NCBI GenBank assembly: GCA_963662865.1
Contig: OY759969.1
Coordinates: 248,001-312,000 of the forward strand
Length of the DNA: 64,000 nt
Direction: 5' to 3'
Source of the DNA: JAJDYQ01 sp963662865
GTDB taxonomy: Bacteria; Pseudomonadota; Gammaproteobacteria; JAJDYQ01
Shown here: piece after piece, positions 44,370 to 54,128 of the stretch
Position numbering within the stretch: the stretch's first letter is position 1
How the letters are laid out: each line of letters starts with the position of its first letter
Notes under the pieces: model-generated
What the model was told of the DNA's origin: nothing
What the model saw: the letters and a program-made list of their open reading frames with translations, nothing else
Databases searched by the model: none
Translations under genes and position numbers: made by a program

Positions 44370-45988
44370 TATTCCGAGATCCTGTTGAAGCTGACTGCAA
44401 AATGTGCGCCGTGCTTTGAATCAGCGATGTATTGTAAATGGGCATGATTGATCTGGCTGAGTTCGCGGGAAATATAGAGCCCCAGGCCGGTGCCTCGGGA
44501 AAATGTAGTGAAAAAAGGCTCGAATAATTTCTCCTGGTGTTCTTCGGGGACCCCGCTCCCATAATCAATGACATCGATTTTTACAGTTTCGTTGACAGCG
44601 CCAGGGCCGCACACAATTTTCAGCAGGGTACTGGAGTTCCGCATTTGTGAATGTCGTATTCCATTTTCGGCTAAGTTGCACATTATCTGGTTCAGGTGAA
44701 GCGGGTCAACATGGATATAAAGCGGCGTTTCCAGATACTCGAGTTGAACGGACTCGGTGGCGATACCCCTTTCGCTGATGGTAGTGGTGATGAATTGATG
44801 CACCCAGTCGGTGAGTTCCAGCTTTTCAGGGTTGAATTCCTGTTTACGGGAAAGGGAAAGAATGCTCTTGATGATGGTGTCCAGTCGTTCTGACTGATTT
44901 TGAATAATCTCAATCAGGCGATGACCTGACGTATCCAGTTTATCGACTTCACCCAAAAGCTGTCCGGCATGATTGATTGCGCTGAGAGGATTCCTGATTT
45001 CATGGGCGATACTGGCGGTTAACTGGCCCAGCGAGGCCAATCTGGATTGCTGTGCCTTGTATGACAGAAGCGACGTGTCATCAAGAAATATAAGTGTTGA
45101 AAGGTTTGATTTTCCTTGCAGGTTTTTAAAACGAGGCAGTAATTCCTTACCGTCGAGCGCATTCCTGAACAGCTCGCTCGTATTTTGCTTGTCCTTTCTC
45201 CATTGCGTCAGATATTCATGCAGTTTTGGCGCAATAAACTCAAGTGGACGGGAAGTAACGTCATTGGCGTACCCAAGCATGCCTTGCGCCGCAGAGTTGC
45301 ATAGTCGAATCATGTTATGGGTGTCGATAACAACAACCCCGGTTTCCATTTGTTGGATGGCCAGCTCATTAATCGTGGCCAGATCCGTTAATTCTTCTCG
45401 CCTTTGTTCTGCGAGCGCTTCCGAGGCTCGTGTTCTCTGTGCTAGCAGATGAGAGAGTAGCGCAACAGCAAACAATGCTGCGCCGAGCAGGCCGTTTTGC
45501 GTGTATTCGAATTCCTGTTCCCCCTCGCCGATAAACATCTGGTAGCCTTGTATGCCCTGCGAAAAAAACATTGCCAGCGTGGCGATGGCGGCGAAGACAA
45601 AGGGGATATGGTTGCTTAACAGGACACCGCTGGCCGCGATAGTGACGAGCAGCAGGGCACCAAGGCCACTGGCGATTCCCCCGCTGGCGTATATCAGCAG
45701 TGTAATAAAGGTGATATCGGCGATTATGAAACCATATGTCTGTAGCTGGAAGTGCGGTGTTCTGAGACGGCTGAAGAACCCGCTCAGGAATGCCATGCCT
45801 AGCCAGATGATAATGGCGTAACCAAAAAGATCGGGCAGTTTCTGGCCAAAAACCGTATTACCTTCACCTGCATGGAAAATGACGGCAATGATGCCGGCGG
45901 TGACAAGTCGGTAGAGATTGAAAAGATGTAACGCCCGCCACGGCTTATCAGGAGTATCAGGGGTGGATATTGCAGTTAAAATGCCCAT
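44369..45988 (-). CDS. pilS: Sensor histidine kinase of the pilin regulator pair
   Basis: 539 residues from ATG 45988; a GTG at 46051 is an alternative. Six N-terminal membrane helices, a PAS domain (INELAIQQMETGVVVIDTHN), the phosphorylated histidine in LTASIAHEIRNPLSAINHAG, N box (MCNLAENGIRHSQM) and ATP-lid motifs (DYGSGVPEEHQEKLFEPFFT, GTGLGLYISREL). In Pseudomonas PilS senses pilin in the membrane; whether it does so here is inferred from layout. Confidence 0.93.
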   Translation of the reverse strand: MGILTAISTPDTPDKPWRALHLFNLYRLVTAGIIAVIFHAGEGNTVFGQKLPDLFGYAIIIWLGMAFLSGFFSRLRTPHFQLQTYGFIIADITFITLLIYASGGIASGLGALLLVTIAASGVLLSNHIPFVFAAIATLAMFFSQGIQGYQMFIGEGEQEFEYTQNGLLGAALFAVALLSHLLAQRTRASEALAEQRREELTDLATINELAIQQMETGVVVIDTHNMIRLCNSAAQGMLGYANDVTSRPLEFIAPKLHEYLTQWRKDKQNTSELFRNALDGKELLPRFKNLQGKSNLSTLIFLDDTSLLSYKAQQSRLASLGQLTASIAHEIRNPLSAINHAGQLLGEVDKLDTSGHRLIEIIQNQSERLDTIIKSILSLSRKQEFNPEKLELTDWVHQFITTTISERGIATESVQLEYLETPLYIHVDPLHLNQIMCNLAENGIRHSQMRNSSTLLKIVCGPGAVNETVKIDVIDYGSGVPEEHQEKLFEPFFTTFSRGTGLGLYISRELSQINHAHLQYIADSKHGAHFAVSFNRISE

Positions 45989-46604
45989 TGATGGAGGGGG
46001 TTCCTGTCGTGATATTGAAACGCCGATAGCCTTCTCTGTTCGGCTGGGCACTGTGCTGGCATCGCCATTTTAAGGACCGGGACAGAGATACTACTATAGC
46101 AAACATCATTTTTCGTGAGTTTATGATCCGCAAGTATGCAGGCCAGACAGTTGAATGCGCTGCCGTTTCCCATAATTCCATATTCCATCCTCATGAACTC
46201 ATCCATGGCTCAAACTTAACTAAATTTAAGATAAAGCAAATATAGTGCCAACACACATACAAAAGAGGATATGGTCGGTTCTCATGGGCCATGAGACGAG
46301 GTGCCGGCGAATTATTACGAGCTATAGGCCCAAGATAATCAATGGATTGTCGCAGTTTTGGCTGTCAGTCATTTTTTATGGCTGGACAAGTCGCCTGAAG
46401 TGGGCCAGTATTTTAACTACTGCACCAAATAGTGACCATTTTGGAAAATAAGGGAAAAGGGGAATTACTCAATGGCTAAAGAAGTCTTCATCACTGGAAT
46501 AAATTTATCGTGTAGTAAGAGAGACCTCTGAAGGCAGATATGCCTCAAGTCGCCCGAAAAACAACAACAGTCAAATTTGACCTGCTGCCACATGGCATAG
46601 AACC
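45989..46604. other. Divergent control region between pilS and sucC
   Basis: About 600 bases without a recognised gene. Two very short open frames precede sucC: 46472-46531 (19 residues, after AAAAGGGGAA) and 46540-46608 (22 residues, stop overlapping the sucC ATG as ATGA). Either might be a translated leader, but they lack supporting family evidence. Presumably contains the promoters of pilSR and sucCD. Confidence 0.4.
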
Positions 46605-47774
46605 ATGAATCTGCACGAATATCAGTCCAAGGCATTGTTCCTTGAGTATGGAATTCCCGTGCCAAAAGGTCAGGTAATTGAGGATGTGTCCGAACTGGAT
46701 AAGGCGGTTACATCCGTGACATCCGGTGCCTGTGTGATTAAAGCTCAGGTGCATGCCGGGGGAAGAGGAAAAGGTGGCGGAGTAAAGGTTTTGGATGACC
46801 CCGGCGAGCTGCGTGAATACGCGGGCAATCTAATCGGTTCCCGGTTAGTGACCCCGCAGACTGATGCGAATGGCCTGCCCGTACACCGGGTACTGATAGA
46901 ACAGACGCTGGATATAGACCGGGAGCTTTACCTGGGACTTCTGGTTGATCGCGCCTGTCGCAGGGTTGTTATTATGTGCTCAGCCGCAGGGGGTATGAAT
47001 ATCGAGGAAGTCGCTGCAGCGACACCGGAAAAAATTCATACCGCGTATATAAAGCCTCAGACGGGATTAATGCCATATCAGGGCCGTGATCTGGCTTTTT
47101 CGCTGGAGCTAAACGGGGAGCAGGTCGGGCAATTTGTCCGGATAGTGAGTGCGCTATATCGGCTCTTTATCGATAACGATGCCTCGCTGGTTGAAATAAA
47201 CCCACTGATTGTCACCGCAAGCGGTGACTTAGTGGCTCTCGATGCCAAGATCAGCCTTGATGATAATGCGCTGTACCGTCACCCTGCCCTGGCCTCACTT
47301 CGAGATGAAAGCCAGGAGGATGAGCACGAGTGCATCGCCCGTCGGCATGACCTGAATTACATCTCGCTGGACGGAAATATTGCCTGCATGGTGAATGGCG
47401 CCGGGTTGGCCATGGCCACCATGGACTTAATCAAGTTACACGGAGGAGAACCGGCCAATTTTCTTGATGTGGGTGGCGGCACCACGGCAGAGAGGGTCAG
47501 TGAAGCCTTCAGACTGATTCTGTCTAATTCCAATGTCGAAGCCATACTGGTGAATATTTTCGGCGGTATTGTCCGCTGCGATTTGATCGCTGAGGGGATT
47601 ATCGAGGCGATAAATAACATTCACGTAAGGGTGCCAATTGTCGTGCGATTGGAGGGCACGAATGTTGAGCAGGGGCGCAAAATGCTGGAAGAATGTGACT
47701 TCGATATCATCGCCGCCAACGGGCTTACGGATGCCGCCCGGAAAGTGATTGCCCGGGTTGGAGGCAAGCCATGA
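46605..47774 (+). CDS. sucC: Succinyl-CoA synthetase beta subunit
   Basis: TCA-cycle enzyme, ADP- or GDP-forming. 389 residues. ATP-grasp start MNLHEYQSKALFLEYGIPVP, QVHAGGRGKGGGVKVLDDPG, INPLIVTASGDLVALDAKIS and the CoA-ligase domain NIFGGIVRCDLIAEGIIEAI. Here sucCD stands away from sucAB and the sdh genes. Its stop overlaps sucD by four bases. Confidence 0.97.
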   Translation: MNLHEYQSKALFLEYGIPVPKGQVIEDVSELDKAVTSVTSGACVIKAQVHAGGRGKGGGVKVLDDPGELREYAGNLIGSRLVTPQTDANGLPVHRVLIEQTLDIDRELYLGLLVDRACRRVVIMCSAAGGMNIEEVAAATPEKIHTAYIKPQTGLMPYQGRDLAFSLELNGEQVGQFVRIVSALYRLFIDNDASLVEINPLIVTASGDLVALDAKISLDDNALYRHPALASLRDESQEDEHECIARRHDLNYISLDGNIACMVNGAGLAMATMDLIKLHGGEPANFLDVGGGTTAERVSEAFRLILSNSNVEAILVNIFGGIVRCDLIAEGIIEAINNIHVRVPIVVRLEGTNVEQGRKMLEECDFDIIAANGLTDAARKVIARVGGKP

Positions 47775-48640
47775 GCGTGCTGGTAAACAGGGATACCAAA
47801 GTACTCTGCCAGGGGTTTACCGGCAGGCAGGGGACATTTCACTCCGAACATGCGATTGCTTATGGTACCCGGATGGTTGGTGGCATTACACCGGGCAAGG
47901 CCGGTCAGGTCCATCTTGGATTGCCCATCTTTAACACCGTATCCGAGGGCGTGCGTGAGACAGATGCCGATGCCAGTGTCATCTATGTACCCGCAGGCTT
48001 TGCCGCCGATGCCATTCTGGAGGCCGCAGAAGCCGGTATAAAAATTATCATCTGCATTACCGAGGGCATCCCGGTACTGGATATGTTGAAAGTAAAAAGT
48101 GTGCTGAAAGGCAGCGAGGTTGCGTTGATCGGGCCCAATTGCCCGGGCATTATTACCCCGGGCGAATGCAAGATCGGTATTATGCCGGGGGCTATTCACC
48201 AAAAAGGAAAAATTGGAATCGTTTCGCGTTCGGGTACCTTGACCTATGAGGCCGTACATCAGACGACCCTGATCGGCCTGGGGCAATCTACCTGTATAGG
48301 CATCGGTGGTGACCCGGTTCAGGGTATGAACTTTGTCGATTGTCTCAAGCTGTTTAATGAAGATGAGCAGACTGAAGGTATTGTGATGGTCGGAGAGATC
48401 GGCGGCACGGCCGAGGAAGAAGCGGCCGAATACATTCAATCTGAAATCAGCAAGCCTGTCGTTGCCTACATCGCGGGAGTCACGGCTCCACCTGGAAAGC
48501 GCATGGGGCACGCAGGTGCGATCATCTCTGGCGGGAAAGGGACGGCTGGTGATAAATTCGCGGCATTGGAGAGAGCCGGGGTAGCAACAACACGTTCTCC
48601 CGCAGAAATTGGCAGCACCTTGCAAAATCTGATGGCCTGA
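47771..48640 (+). CDS. sucD: Succinyl-CoA synthetase alpha subunit
   Basis: 289 residues. CoA-binding Rossmann start VNRDTKVLCQGFTGRQGTFH, GGITPGKAGQVHLGLPIFNT and the phosphorylated His247 in RMGHAGAIISGGKGTAGDK. Partner of SucC. A long open frame on the opposite strand is only a shadow. Confidence 0.97.
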   Translation: MSVLVNRDTKVLCQGFTGRQGTFHSEHAIAYGTRMVGGITPGKAGQVHLGLPIFNTVSEGVRETDADASVIYVPAGFAADAILEAAEAGIKIIICITEGIPVLDMLKVKSVLKGSEVALIGPNCPGIITPGECKIGIMPGAIHQKGKIGIVSRSGTLTYEAVHQTTLIGLGQSTCIGIGGDPVQGMNFVDCLKLFNEDEQTEGIVMVGEIGGTAEEEAAEYIQSEISKPVVAYIAGVTAPPGKRMGHAGAIISGGKGTAGDKFAALERAGVATTRSPAEIGSTLQNLMA

Positions 48641-48670
48641 CGGATTTCAGGCTTAATCCCCAGGATAGCT

Positions 48671-50299
48671 ATGCAGAAACAAGACTGCCGTTTGATCATG
48701 GCTCAGCTAAATCCATTGGTTGGCGATATTGATGGAAATAAAAATCTGGTGTCTGAAGCTATCGAGCAGGCACGCACGATTCATCATGCGGACATTATTG
48801 TGTTCAGTGAGCTGGTTATAAGCGGCTATCCTCCTGAAGACTTGTTTTACAGGTCAGGTTTTATTTCTCGTTGCGAGCAGGCAATCAAAGAGATTGCATT
48901 ATGCTGCCAGAATATAACGGCCATTATTGGTACGCCTGTGCGTACTGGTAGTGCAACCTATAATGCCGCAATAGTTATTCGTGATACCCGGGAAATTGGG
49001 GTGGCATATAAGCAGTGTTTGCCTAACTATGGAGTTTTTGACGAGAATCGCTATTTTTCCGCAGGAAACGAAACCCTGGTTGTGGAACTGTTCCCTGGTA
49101 TCAAAGGGGGGATCACCGTATGCGAAGATATCTGGTCTCCTCAGCCGGTTGCAAAGGCAGTAGCCAAACACGCCGACATTATCATAAATATAAATGCCTC
49201 CCCATTCCATGAAGGAAAACATGCTCAACGCCTTAGCGTACTTGGCGCGAGAGCCAATGAATGTAAAGTACCATTGATATACGTAAACCAGGTTGGCGGT
49301 CAGGATGAACTGGTTTTTGATGGCGGCTCAATAGCAGTAGATAGAAACGGTAATGTCTGTGCCCGATCCACAGTATTCAATGAAAACAGACAGCTTGTGT
49401 CTATCAGGCAGGCTGACACCGGGCTTATTTTAAGCGGACAGATTGAATTCATACCTGAAGGTGACAGATTGATCTACGACGCTCTTGTTTATGGTGTATC
49501 CGAGTATGTAAGAAAAAATGGATTTTCAGGAGTGGTGCTTGGCTTGTCAGGGGGCATAGATTCCGCTTTGACGCTGGCCATTGCCGTGGATGCCCTGGGA
49601 GCAGATAAAGTCAGTGCAGTAATGATGCCATACATATACACATCGGATATGAGCCTGGAGGATGCTGAAGAAGAAGCCGTAAATCTCGGGGTAGATTACA
49701 GCGTGATGCCGATAGGGCGAATATTTGATGAGTTCAAGCGGGTATTAGACAAGATCTTTGCAGGGGAAGATAACGGTGTTACCGAAGAAAATATACAGGC
49801 AAGGATCAGAGGGGTGGTGCTTATGGCGATTTCGAATAAAAAAGGAAAGCTGCTCCTGACCACCGGCAACAAGAGCGAGATGGCTGTAGGCTACACGACG
49901 TTATATGGAGATATGGCCGGCGGTTACGCACCTTTGAAAGACGTTTACAAAACGACTGTATATCGTTTGGCAGAATATCGTAACAGCATGTCAAATGTTA
50001 TTCCCAGGCGAGTTATCGACAGAACTCCCTCGGCGGAATTAGCGCCGGACCAGACGGATCAGGACGCATTACCTGAATATGAGGTTCTCGACAATATCCT
50101 GAAGCGGTATATTGAAGACCACGACAGTATTACTTCGATTGTTGATGCAGGGCATCAGTTTGCACAGGTTCAGGACGTAGCGCGAAGAGTCGATTGCAAC
50201 GAATATAAACGGCGACAGGCCCCCCCCGGAGTAAAAATTACGGATAAGGCCTTTGGCCGTGACTGGCGATTTCCGATCACATATTTTAAGAGGTTGTAG
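48671..50299 (+). CDS. nadE: Glutamine-dependent NAD+ synthetase
   Basis: 542 residues. N-terminal carbon-nitrogen hydrolase domain with the nucleophile cysteine in GGITVCEDIWSPQ and Glu/Lys in SELVISGYPPEDL and YKQCLPNYGVFDE; C-terminal NAD synthetase with the P-loop GLSGGIDSALTLAIAV near residue 292 and TTGNKSEMAVGYTTLYGDMA. Final step of NAD synthesis using glutamine as the nitrogen source. ATG at 48671 preceded by CAGGATAG. Confidence 0.97.
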   Translation: MQKQDCRLIMAQLNPLVGDIDGNKNLVSEAIEQARTIHHADIIVFSELVISGYPPEDLFYRSGFISRCEQAIKEIALCCQNITAIIGTPVRTGSATYNAAIVIRDTREIGVAYKQCLPNYGVFDENRYFSAGNETLVVELFPGIKGGITVCEDIWSPQPVAKAVAKHADIIININASPFHEGKHAQRLSVLGARANECKVPLIYVNQVGGQDELVFDGGSIAVDRNGNVCARSTVFNENRQLVSIRQADTGLILSGQIEFIPEGDRLIYDALVYGVSEYVRKNGFSGVVLGLSGGIDSALTLAIAVDALGADKVSAVMMPYIYTSDMSLEDAEEEAVNLGVDYSVMPIGRIFDEFKRVLDKIFAGEDNGVTEENIQARIRGVVLMAISNKKGKLLLTTGNKSEMAVGYTTLYGDMAGGYAPLKDVYKTTVYRLAEYRNSMSNVIPRRVIDRTPSAELAPDQTDQDALPEYEVLDNILKRYIEDHDSITSIVDAGHQFAQVQDVARRVDCNEYKRRQAPPGVKITDKAFGRDWRFPITYFKRL

Positions 50300-50404
50300 C
50301 CGGGCTTATAATTGCATCCCCTGCCGCTTCATTATCCGCCGCAGATGCGGAGCTTCAGGCTTATAAGGCCGGACGAGACCGTGGATAAGTGGCTGATAGC
50401 GCAG

Positions 50405-50581
50405 TCAGGGGCGGCTTGATGCATCGTCTTCATAGACGATCTCTCCATTATCTTTGATCCGGCCCTCTGAAAAGCCCACATGAAAAGTGTCATTGCTGCT
50501 TCTTTTTGGCCAAACCGATCTGACCAGTGTTGCAGCCTGAATAACCAGGTCCACTATCTTTTTGTATATCTCACGTGCCAT
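50405..50581 (-). CDS. Small 58-residue protein coupled to the DNA methyltransferase
   Basis: ATG at 50581 overlaps the last codons of the methyltransferase by 11 bases, stop TGA at 50405. Sequence begins MAREIYKKIVDLVIQAATLV, contains VWPKRSSNDTFHVGFSEGRI and ends with an acidic tail. Mixed basic and acidic, no membrane segment. It may be a remnant of a restriction enzyme or a small partner protein; no family recognised. Confidence 0.45.
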   Translation of the reverse strand: MAREIYKKIVDLVIQAATLVRSVWPKRSSNDTFHVGFSEGRIKDNGEIVYEDDASSRP

Positions 50582-51380
50582 ATGAGAAATTAATTACTTT
50601 CTGTCCCTGGTCCAGCTTACCCAGCCTTTCATAAGCAGTCTCAACAAATTCAGATTGTATTTCAAAGGCCGTAAAATTTCTTTTGTGCCTTTTGCACACG
50701 ACAGGACAGGTTCCAACGCCTGAAAACGGATCTAAAACCATATCTCCCGGATTTGAACTGGCGAGAACCAGCCTTTCAATAAGCCTTTCAGGTTTCTGAA
50801 TAGTGTTCAGCGCCTGTCTTGAGACCAATTCCTTTGATTTATAGGTGAGTTGCTTGATGTCCCCCCACACATCACCGGGATTTTTTCCATTTTCGTTAAA
50901 TCTGGTCTTGCCGTACCGTCCGTTGGTAACCGAGGGCACATTTTCGCATCTCCGGCGATGCTCCAGCTCAACCAATTGCGAGACGCGAATATCGTCAAGA
51001 TTAAAACAGCGGGGTTTTTTGCCTTTTACAAAATAACCGATGATGTCATAGTTATTTGTGTAGCTCCGCCGCCCCTGGGCAAGCCTGCTTGGCTGATACC
51101 AGATAATTTTTGATTGCAGATTAAGATAAGGCCGGTAGTCGATAAAATCCAGGCAGTCCGGTTTTCCAAACAGATATAAAGCGCCGCCTTCCTTTAATTT
51201 TGTAGAAAACTTTTTGATCAAGTCAAGATTAAATTCTTGAATTGAGGAGACTCGGTCCCAGGCATTTTGCGTGACGCCATAAGGTCCATCACAGATGATC
51301 AGATCCATGGATTGATCCTTGATTTTTTTGCAGAGCTTAAAGGCATCTCCACAATATATTTTGTTTTGTTCCAGCGTCAT
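50571..51380 (-). CDS. DNA methyltransferase (N4-cytosine or N6-adenine type)
   Basis: 269 residues from ATG 51380, which has GAGGAAA about 4 bases before; an upstream in-frame start at 51419 lacks one. Catalytic motif IV is CDGPYG (residues 30-35, a D-G-P-Y form of DPPY/DPPF), and SAM motif I is DPFSGVGT (217-224), so motif order is that of the beta class. The target recognition region is the basic middle with RCFNLDDIRVSQLVELEHRR. No intact restriction gene is adjacent; it could be an orphan or phage-derived enzyme. Stop overlaps the small ORF downstream. Confidence 0.88.
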   Translation of the reverse strand: MTLEQNKIYCGDAFKLCKKIKDQSMDLIICDGPYGVTQNAWDRVSSIQEFNLDLIKKFSTKLKEGGALYLFGKPDCLDFIDYRPYLNLQSKIIWYQPSRLAQGRRSYTNNYDIIGYFVKGKKPRCFNLDDIRVSQLVELEHRRRCENVPSVTNGRYGKTRFNENGKNPGDVWGDIKQLTYKSKELVSRQALNTIQKPERLIERLVLASSNPGDMVLDPFSGVGTCPVVCKRHKRNFTAFEIQSEFVETAYERLGKLDQGQKVINFSYGT

Positions 51381-51459
51381 ATTTTCCTCGACTGACAGGT
51401 GTTGCGGATAAGCGGCCACACTTTACCCGGATAGACAAAAAATGACCGAACACCTTACA

Positions 51460-52287
51460 TTACTCCCAGAATCGGAACCATGTCCTCTGCTCTTTCCCCG
51501 TATCGCTTTTGGCGGTGATTTCTCTTTGTAATGCCGGATGATCGGGGTAGTTTAATTGCAGTACTCTTCTGGTGTCATCAGCCAGATCGTTCATATCCAG
51601 CATGGTATAGCCTATGAGCATGATGGCCAGGGCATTGGGTACAGCCGTTGTTTGAGGATAATTTTCAACAACGCTGATGCCACGGTTTACCGCAGCCGAA
51701 TAAGCGCCCCGTTTAATATAGTATCTGGCGACATGAACATCGTACTCGGCAATATTGTTTCTCAGGTAGATCATTCTCTGTTGGGCATCCTCTGTGTACC
51801 GGCTATTGGGATAGAGTTTGGCCAGCTCAGAAAAATCATTGAACGCCTGTAATGAAGCGGCCTGGTCCCGTTGGGAGCGATCAGTCGGGATATAGCGCTG
51901 AAAAAAGCCGAAATCACGATCAAAATTAGCCAGACCCTTGAGATAGTAAGCGTAGTCAATATTGGAGTGTCTTGGATAGAGCCTGATAAATCTATCCGCA
52001 GCGGCGATAGAAGATTCAGGTTCACCATTCCTGTAGTGAGCGTAGGAACTTTCCAGCAGCGCTTGCTGGGCGAACTGACCAAACGGATATCTTGCTTCGA
52101 TCTTTTCATAATAGTCAATCGCCGTATTATAATTTTCATCATTCAGTTCGGCGCGTGCCGCCCCATAGAATCTGTTGGCAGACCAGCCTTTGGTCTCGTC
52201 GTTGTCGTCTTTCTCACCGAGAGATGAACAGCCTGACAGAAACAGGAATATGCTTGAAAAAGATAACAGGAAAAACAATGTGCGCAT
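51460..52287 (-). CDS. bamD: Outer membrane protein assembly lipoprotein
   Basis: Essential lipoprotein of the BAM complex that inserts beta-barrels. 275 residues with a lipobox (FLFLSGCSSL, Cys20) and TPR-type repeats: NYNTAIDYYEKIEARYPFGQ, SSIAAADRFIRLYPRHSNID, and YTMLDMNDLADDTRRVLQLN. Divergent from rluD, as in E. coli. Confidence 0.94.
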   Translation of the reverse strand: MRTLFFLLSFSSIFLFLSGCSSLGEKDDNDETKGWSANRFYGAARAELNDENYNTAIDYYEKIEARYPFGQFAQQALLESSYAHYRNGEPESSIAAADRFIRLYPRHSNIDYAYYLKGLANFDRDFGFFQRYIPTDRSQRDQAASLQAFNDFSELAKLYPNSRYTEDAQQRMIYLRNNIAEYDVHVARYYIKRGAYSAAVNRGISVVENYPQTTAVPNALAIMLIGYTMLDMNDLADDTRRVLQLNYPDHPALQREITAKSDTGKEQRTWFRFWE

Positions 52288-52359
52288 GGGTCAGGTTCCG
52301 GCTTGTGGATTCAAGGCGCAGAGTATACTTCATCCACTGGATAACATCGAACCGGAATA

Positions 52360-53298
52360 TTGAAAACTTCCTTTAGAGTCCCTCATGAATGCAGTGGATA
52401 TCGCCTGGATCAGGCACTCGCAGCCTGCTTGCCGGAATATTCCCGTTCCCGGCTGCAGAAATGGGTGAAACTGGGCTGTGTCACTTTAGACAATGCCAAC
52501 TGCCGGGCCAGGGATATTGTTTGGGAAAACCAGACCATATTTATTGAGGTCGATGACAATGCGATGCAGGAAAACCGGGGAATTGAGCCCCAGGATATCC
52601 CACTTAATGTAGTTTATGAGGATACGGACTTGATTGTTCTGAATAAGCCCGCCGGTTTTGTGGTTCATCCGGCTGCCGGGAACCCGGATGGCACACTACA
52701 GAATGCACTGCTTTTTTACTATCCCGAGCTGAGATTGATGCCTCGGTCCGGGATTGTGCATCGGCTGGACAGGGACACGACCGGCTTAATGGTCGTAGCC
52801 CGCACACTTCAATCTCATACTGATCTGGTTCGCCAGTTGCAGGCCCGGCAAATGGAGCGCGAATACGAAGCTATAGTGAACGGTGTCATGATTGCCGGCG
52901 GCAGAGTTGATGCGCTGATCGGTCGGCACCCGGTTAACCGTAAACGAATGGCGGTTGTCACCAACGGCAAGGATGCCATAACCCACTACCGGGTACTGGA
53001 GAAATTTCGCGCCCATACCCATATCCGGCTGAAACTGGAGTCAGGTCGAACACACCAGATACGTGTCCATATGTCGCATATTCGCTATCCTATTGTGGGC
53101 GATCCGGTTTATGGCGGTCGTAAGAAGATTCCCGTCGGAGCTACATCGATATTGAAAAAACTGTTACTGGAATTCCCCAGACAGGCGCTACATGCGCGCA
53201 GGCTTACGTTACTGCATCCGGCTAATAAGAAACAGATTGGCTGGGAGGCACCCACACCTTCTGACATGCAGACATTATTACAGGGTCTCAGAGGTTAA
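52360..53298 (+). CDS. rluD: 23S rRNA pseudouridine synthase D
   Basis: Makes pseudouridines at 1911/1915/1917 of 23S rRNA in relatives. 312 residues: S4 domain at the start (YRLDQALAACLPEYSRSRLQ), catalytic GIVHRLDRDTTGLMVVA with Asp137, and LESGRTHQIRVHMSHIRYPI. A second open frame overlapping its end belongs to pgeF. Followed after 7 bases by pgeF. Confidence 0.95.
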   Translation: MKTSFRVPHECSGYRLDQALAACLPEYSRSRLQKWVKLGCVTLDNANCRARDIVWENQTIFIEVDDNAMQENRGIEPQDIPLNVVYEDTDLIVLNKPAGFVVHPAAGNPDGTLQNALLFYYPELRLMPRSGIVHRLDRDTTGLMVVARTLQSHTDLVRQLQARQMEREYEAIVNGVMIAGGRVDALIGRHPVNRKRMAVVTNGKDAITHYRVLEKFRAHTHIRLKLESGRTHQIRVHMSHIRYPIVGDPVYGGRKKIPVGATSILKKLLLEFPRQALHARRLTLLHPANKKQIGWEAPTPSDMQTLLQGLRG

Positions 53299-53305
53299 GA
53301 CGGGC

Positions 53306-54061
53306 ATGATCAGGCAAACCGATTTGATTCATCCTCAGTGGCCGGCACCCGGGCACATCAGGGCAATAGGAACCACACGCTATGGCGGCGTCAGCGGTAC
53401 GCCATGGCATAGCTTAAATCTTGCGACTCATGTTTCAGACGACCCGCGAAATGTTCAACAGAACAGAAAAAATCTTTCCTCATTTCTTGATTTTCCTTAT
53501 GAGCCGGTCTGGCTGGAACAGAGACATGGCTGTGACGTAGCCGTGGCTGATGCTTATCGGCATCAGCCCTGTGATGCCAGTGTAACCTGCCGGGAAAAGG
53601 TAATTTGTGCGGTGTTGACCGCAGATTGTTTACCGGTTCTTTTTACTGATTATTCAGGAACAATAGTCGCGGTGGCCCATGCCGGTTGGCGTGGACTTGC
53701 CGCCGGGATATTGGAGAACACGGTCAATAAGATGTCTGTTCCGGCATCAAAAATCCTGGTCTGGATGGGGCCTGCCATAGGTCCGAAAAACTTTGCAGTT
53801 GGCAAAGACGTGTATCAGGTGTTCACAGATTTTTCCGGCGAAGCCGATAAAGCCTTTACTGCGGTGGATGATGGTCGCTGGTTATGTGATATCTATTTAC
53901 TGGCCAGACAACGGCTGAATGCCATAGGAGTGACCGGGATATATGGTGGGGGACACTGTACCTATGAGGAGGAAGATAACTTTTATTCCTTTCGCCGCGA
54001 TGGAATAACCGGTCGCATGGCCAGTTTGATCTGGATCAATCACGATACTGCCGCGCCATAA
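53306..54061 (+). CDS. pgeF: Laccase-domain purine nucleoside phosphorylase / peptidoglycan editing factor
   Basis: 251 residues from ATG 53306, shortly after rluD; a longer start at 53192 lies inside rluD and is rejected. Family motifs: TTRYGGVSGTPWHSLNLATH, LTADCLPVLF, VAVAHAGWRGLAAGI and GGHCTYEEED with the metal-binding Cys/His set. YfiH/PgeF proteins act on nucleosides and remove wrong amino acids from UDP-MurNAc. Confidence 0.93.
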   Translation: MIRQTDLIHPQWPAPGHIRAIGTTRYGGVSGTPWHSLNLATHVSDDPRNVQQNRKNLSSFLDFPYEPVWLEQRHGCDVAVADAYRHQPCDASVTCREKVICAVLTADCLPVLFTDYSGTIVAVAHAGWRGLAAGILENTVNKMSVPASKILVWMGPAIGPKNFAVGKDVYQVFTDFSGEADKAFTAVDDGRWLCDIYLLARQRLNAIGVTGIYGGGHCTYEEEDNFYSFRRDGITGRMASLIWINHDTAAP

Positions 54062-54066
54062 AAATG

Positions 54067-54094
54067 CTTGAAACCCGATCAGGCAGCCCAATCT
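54067..54094 (+). promoter_or_regulatory. Heat-shock (sigma-32) promoter of clpB
   Basis: CTTGAAA at 54067-54073, a 13-base spacer and CCCAATCT at 54087-54094 fit the sigma-32 consensus CTTGAAA-N11-16-CCCCATNT with one mismatch. It starts 6 bases after the pgeF stop and precedes clpB by 34 bases. Confidence 0.75.
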
Positions 54095-54128
54095 AGCGCG
54101 TAATAGAATTTAATGGAAATTCCATCAC

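Noticed and set aside
46540..46608. 22-codon frame whose stop overlaps the sucC start (ATGA)
   Set aside because: Attractive as a leader peptide, but no ribosome site and no repeated codons that would suggest attenuation.
47621..48625. 334-codon open frame on the minus strand
   Set aside because: Lies fully opposite sucC/sucD, which are certain; no domain pattern.
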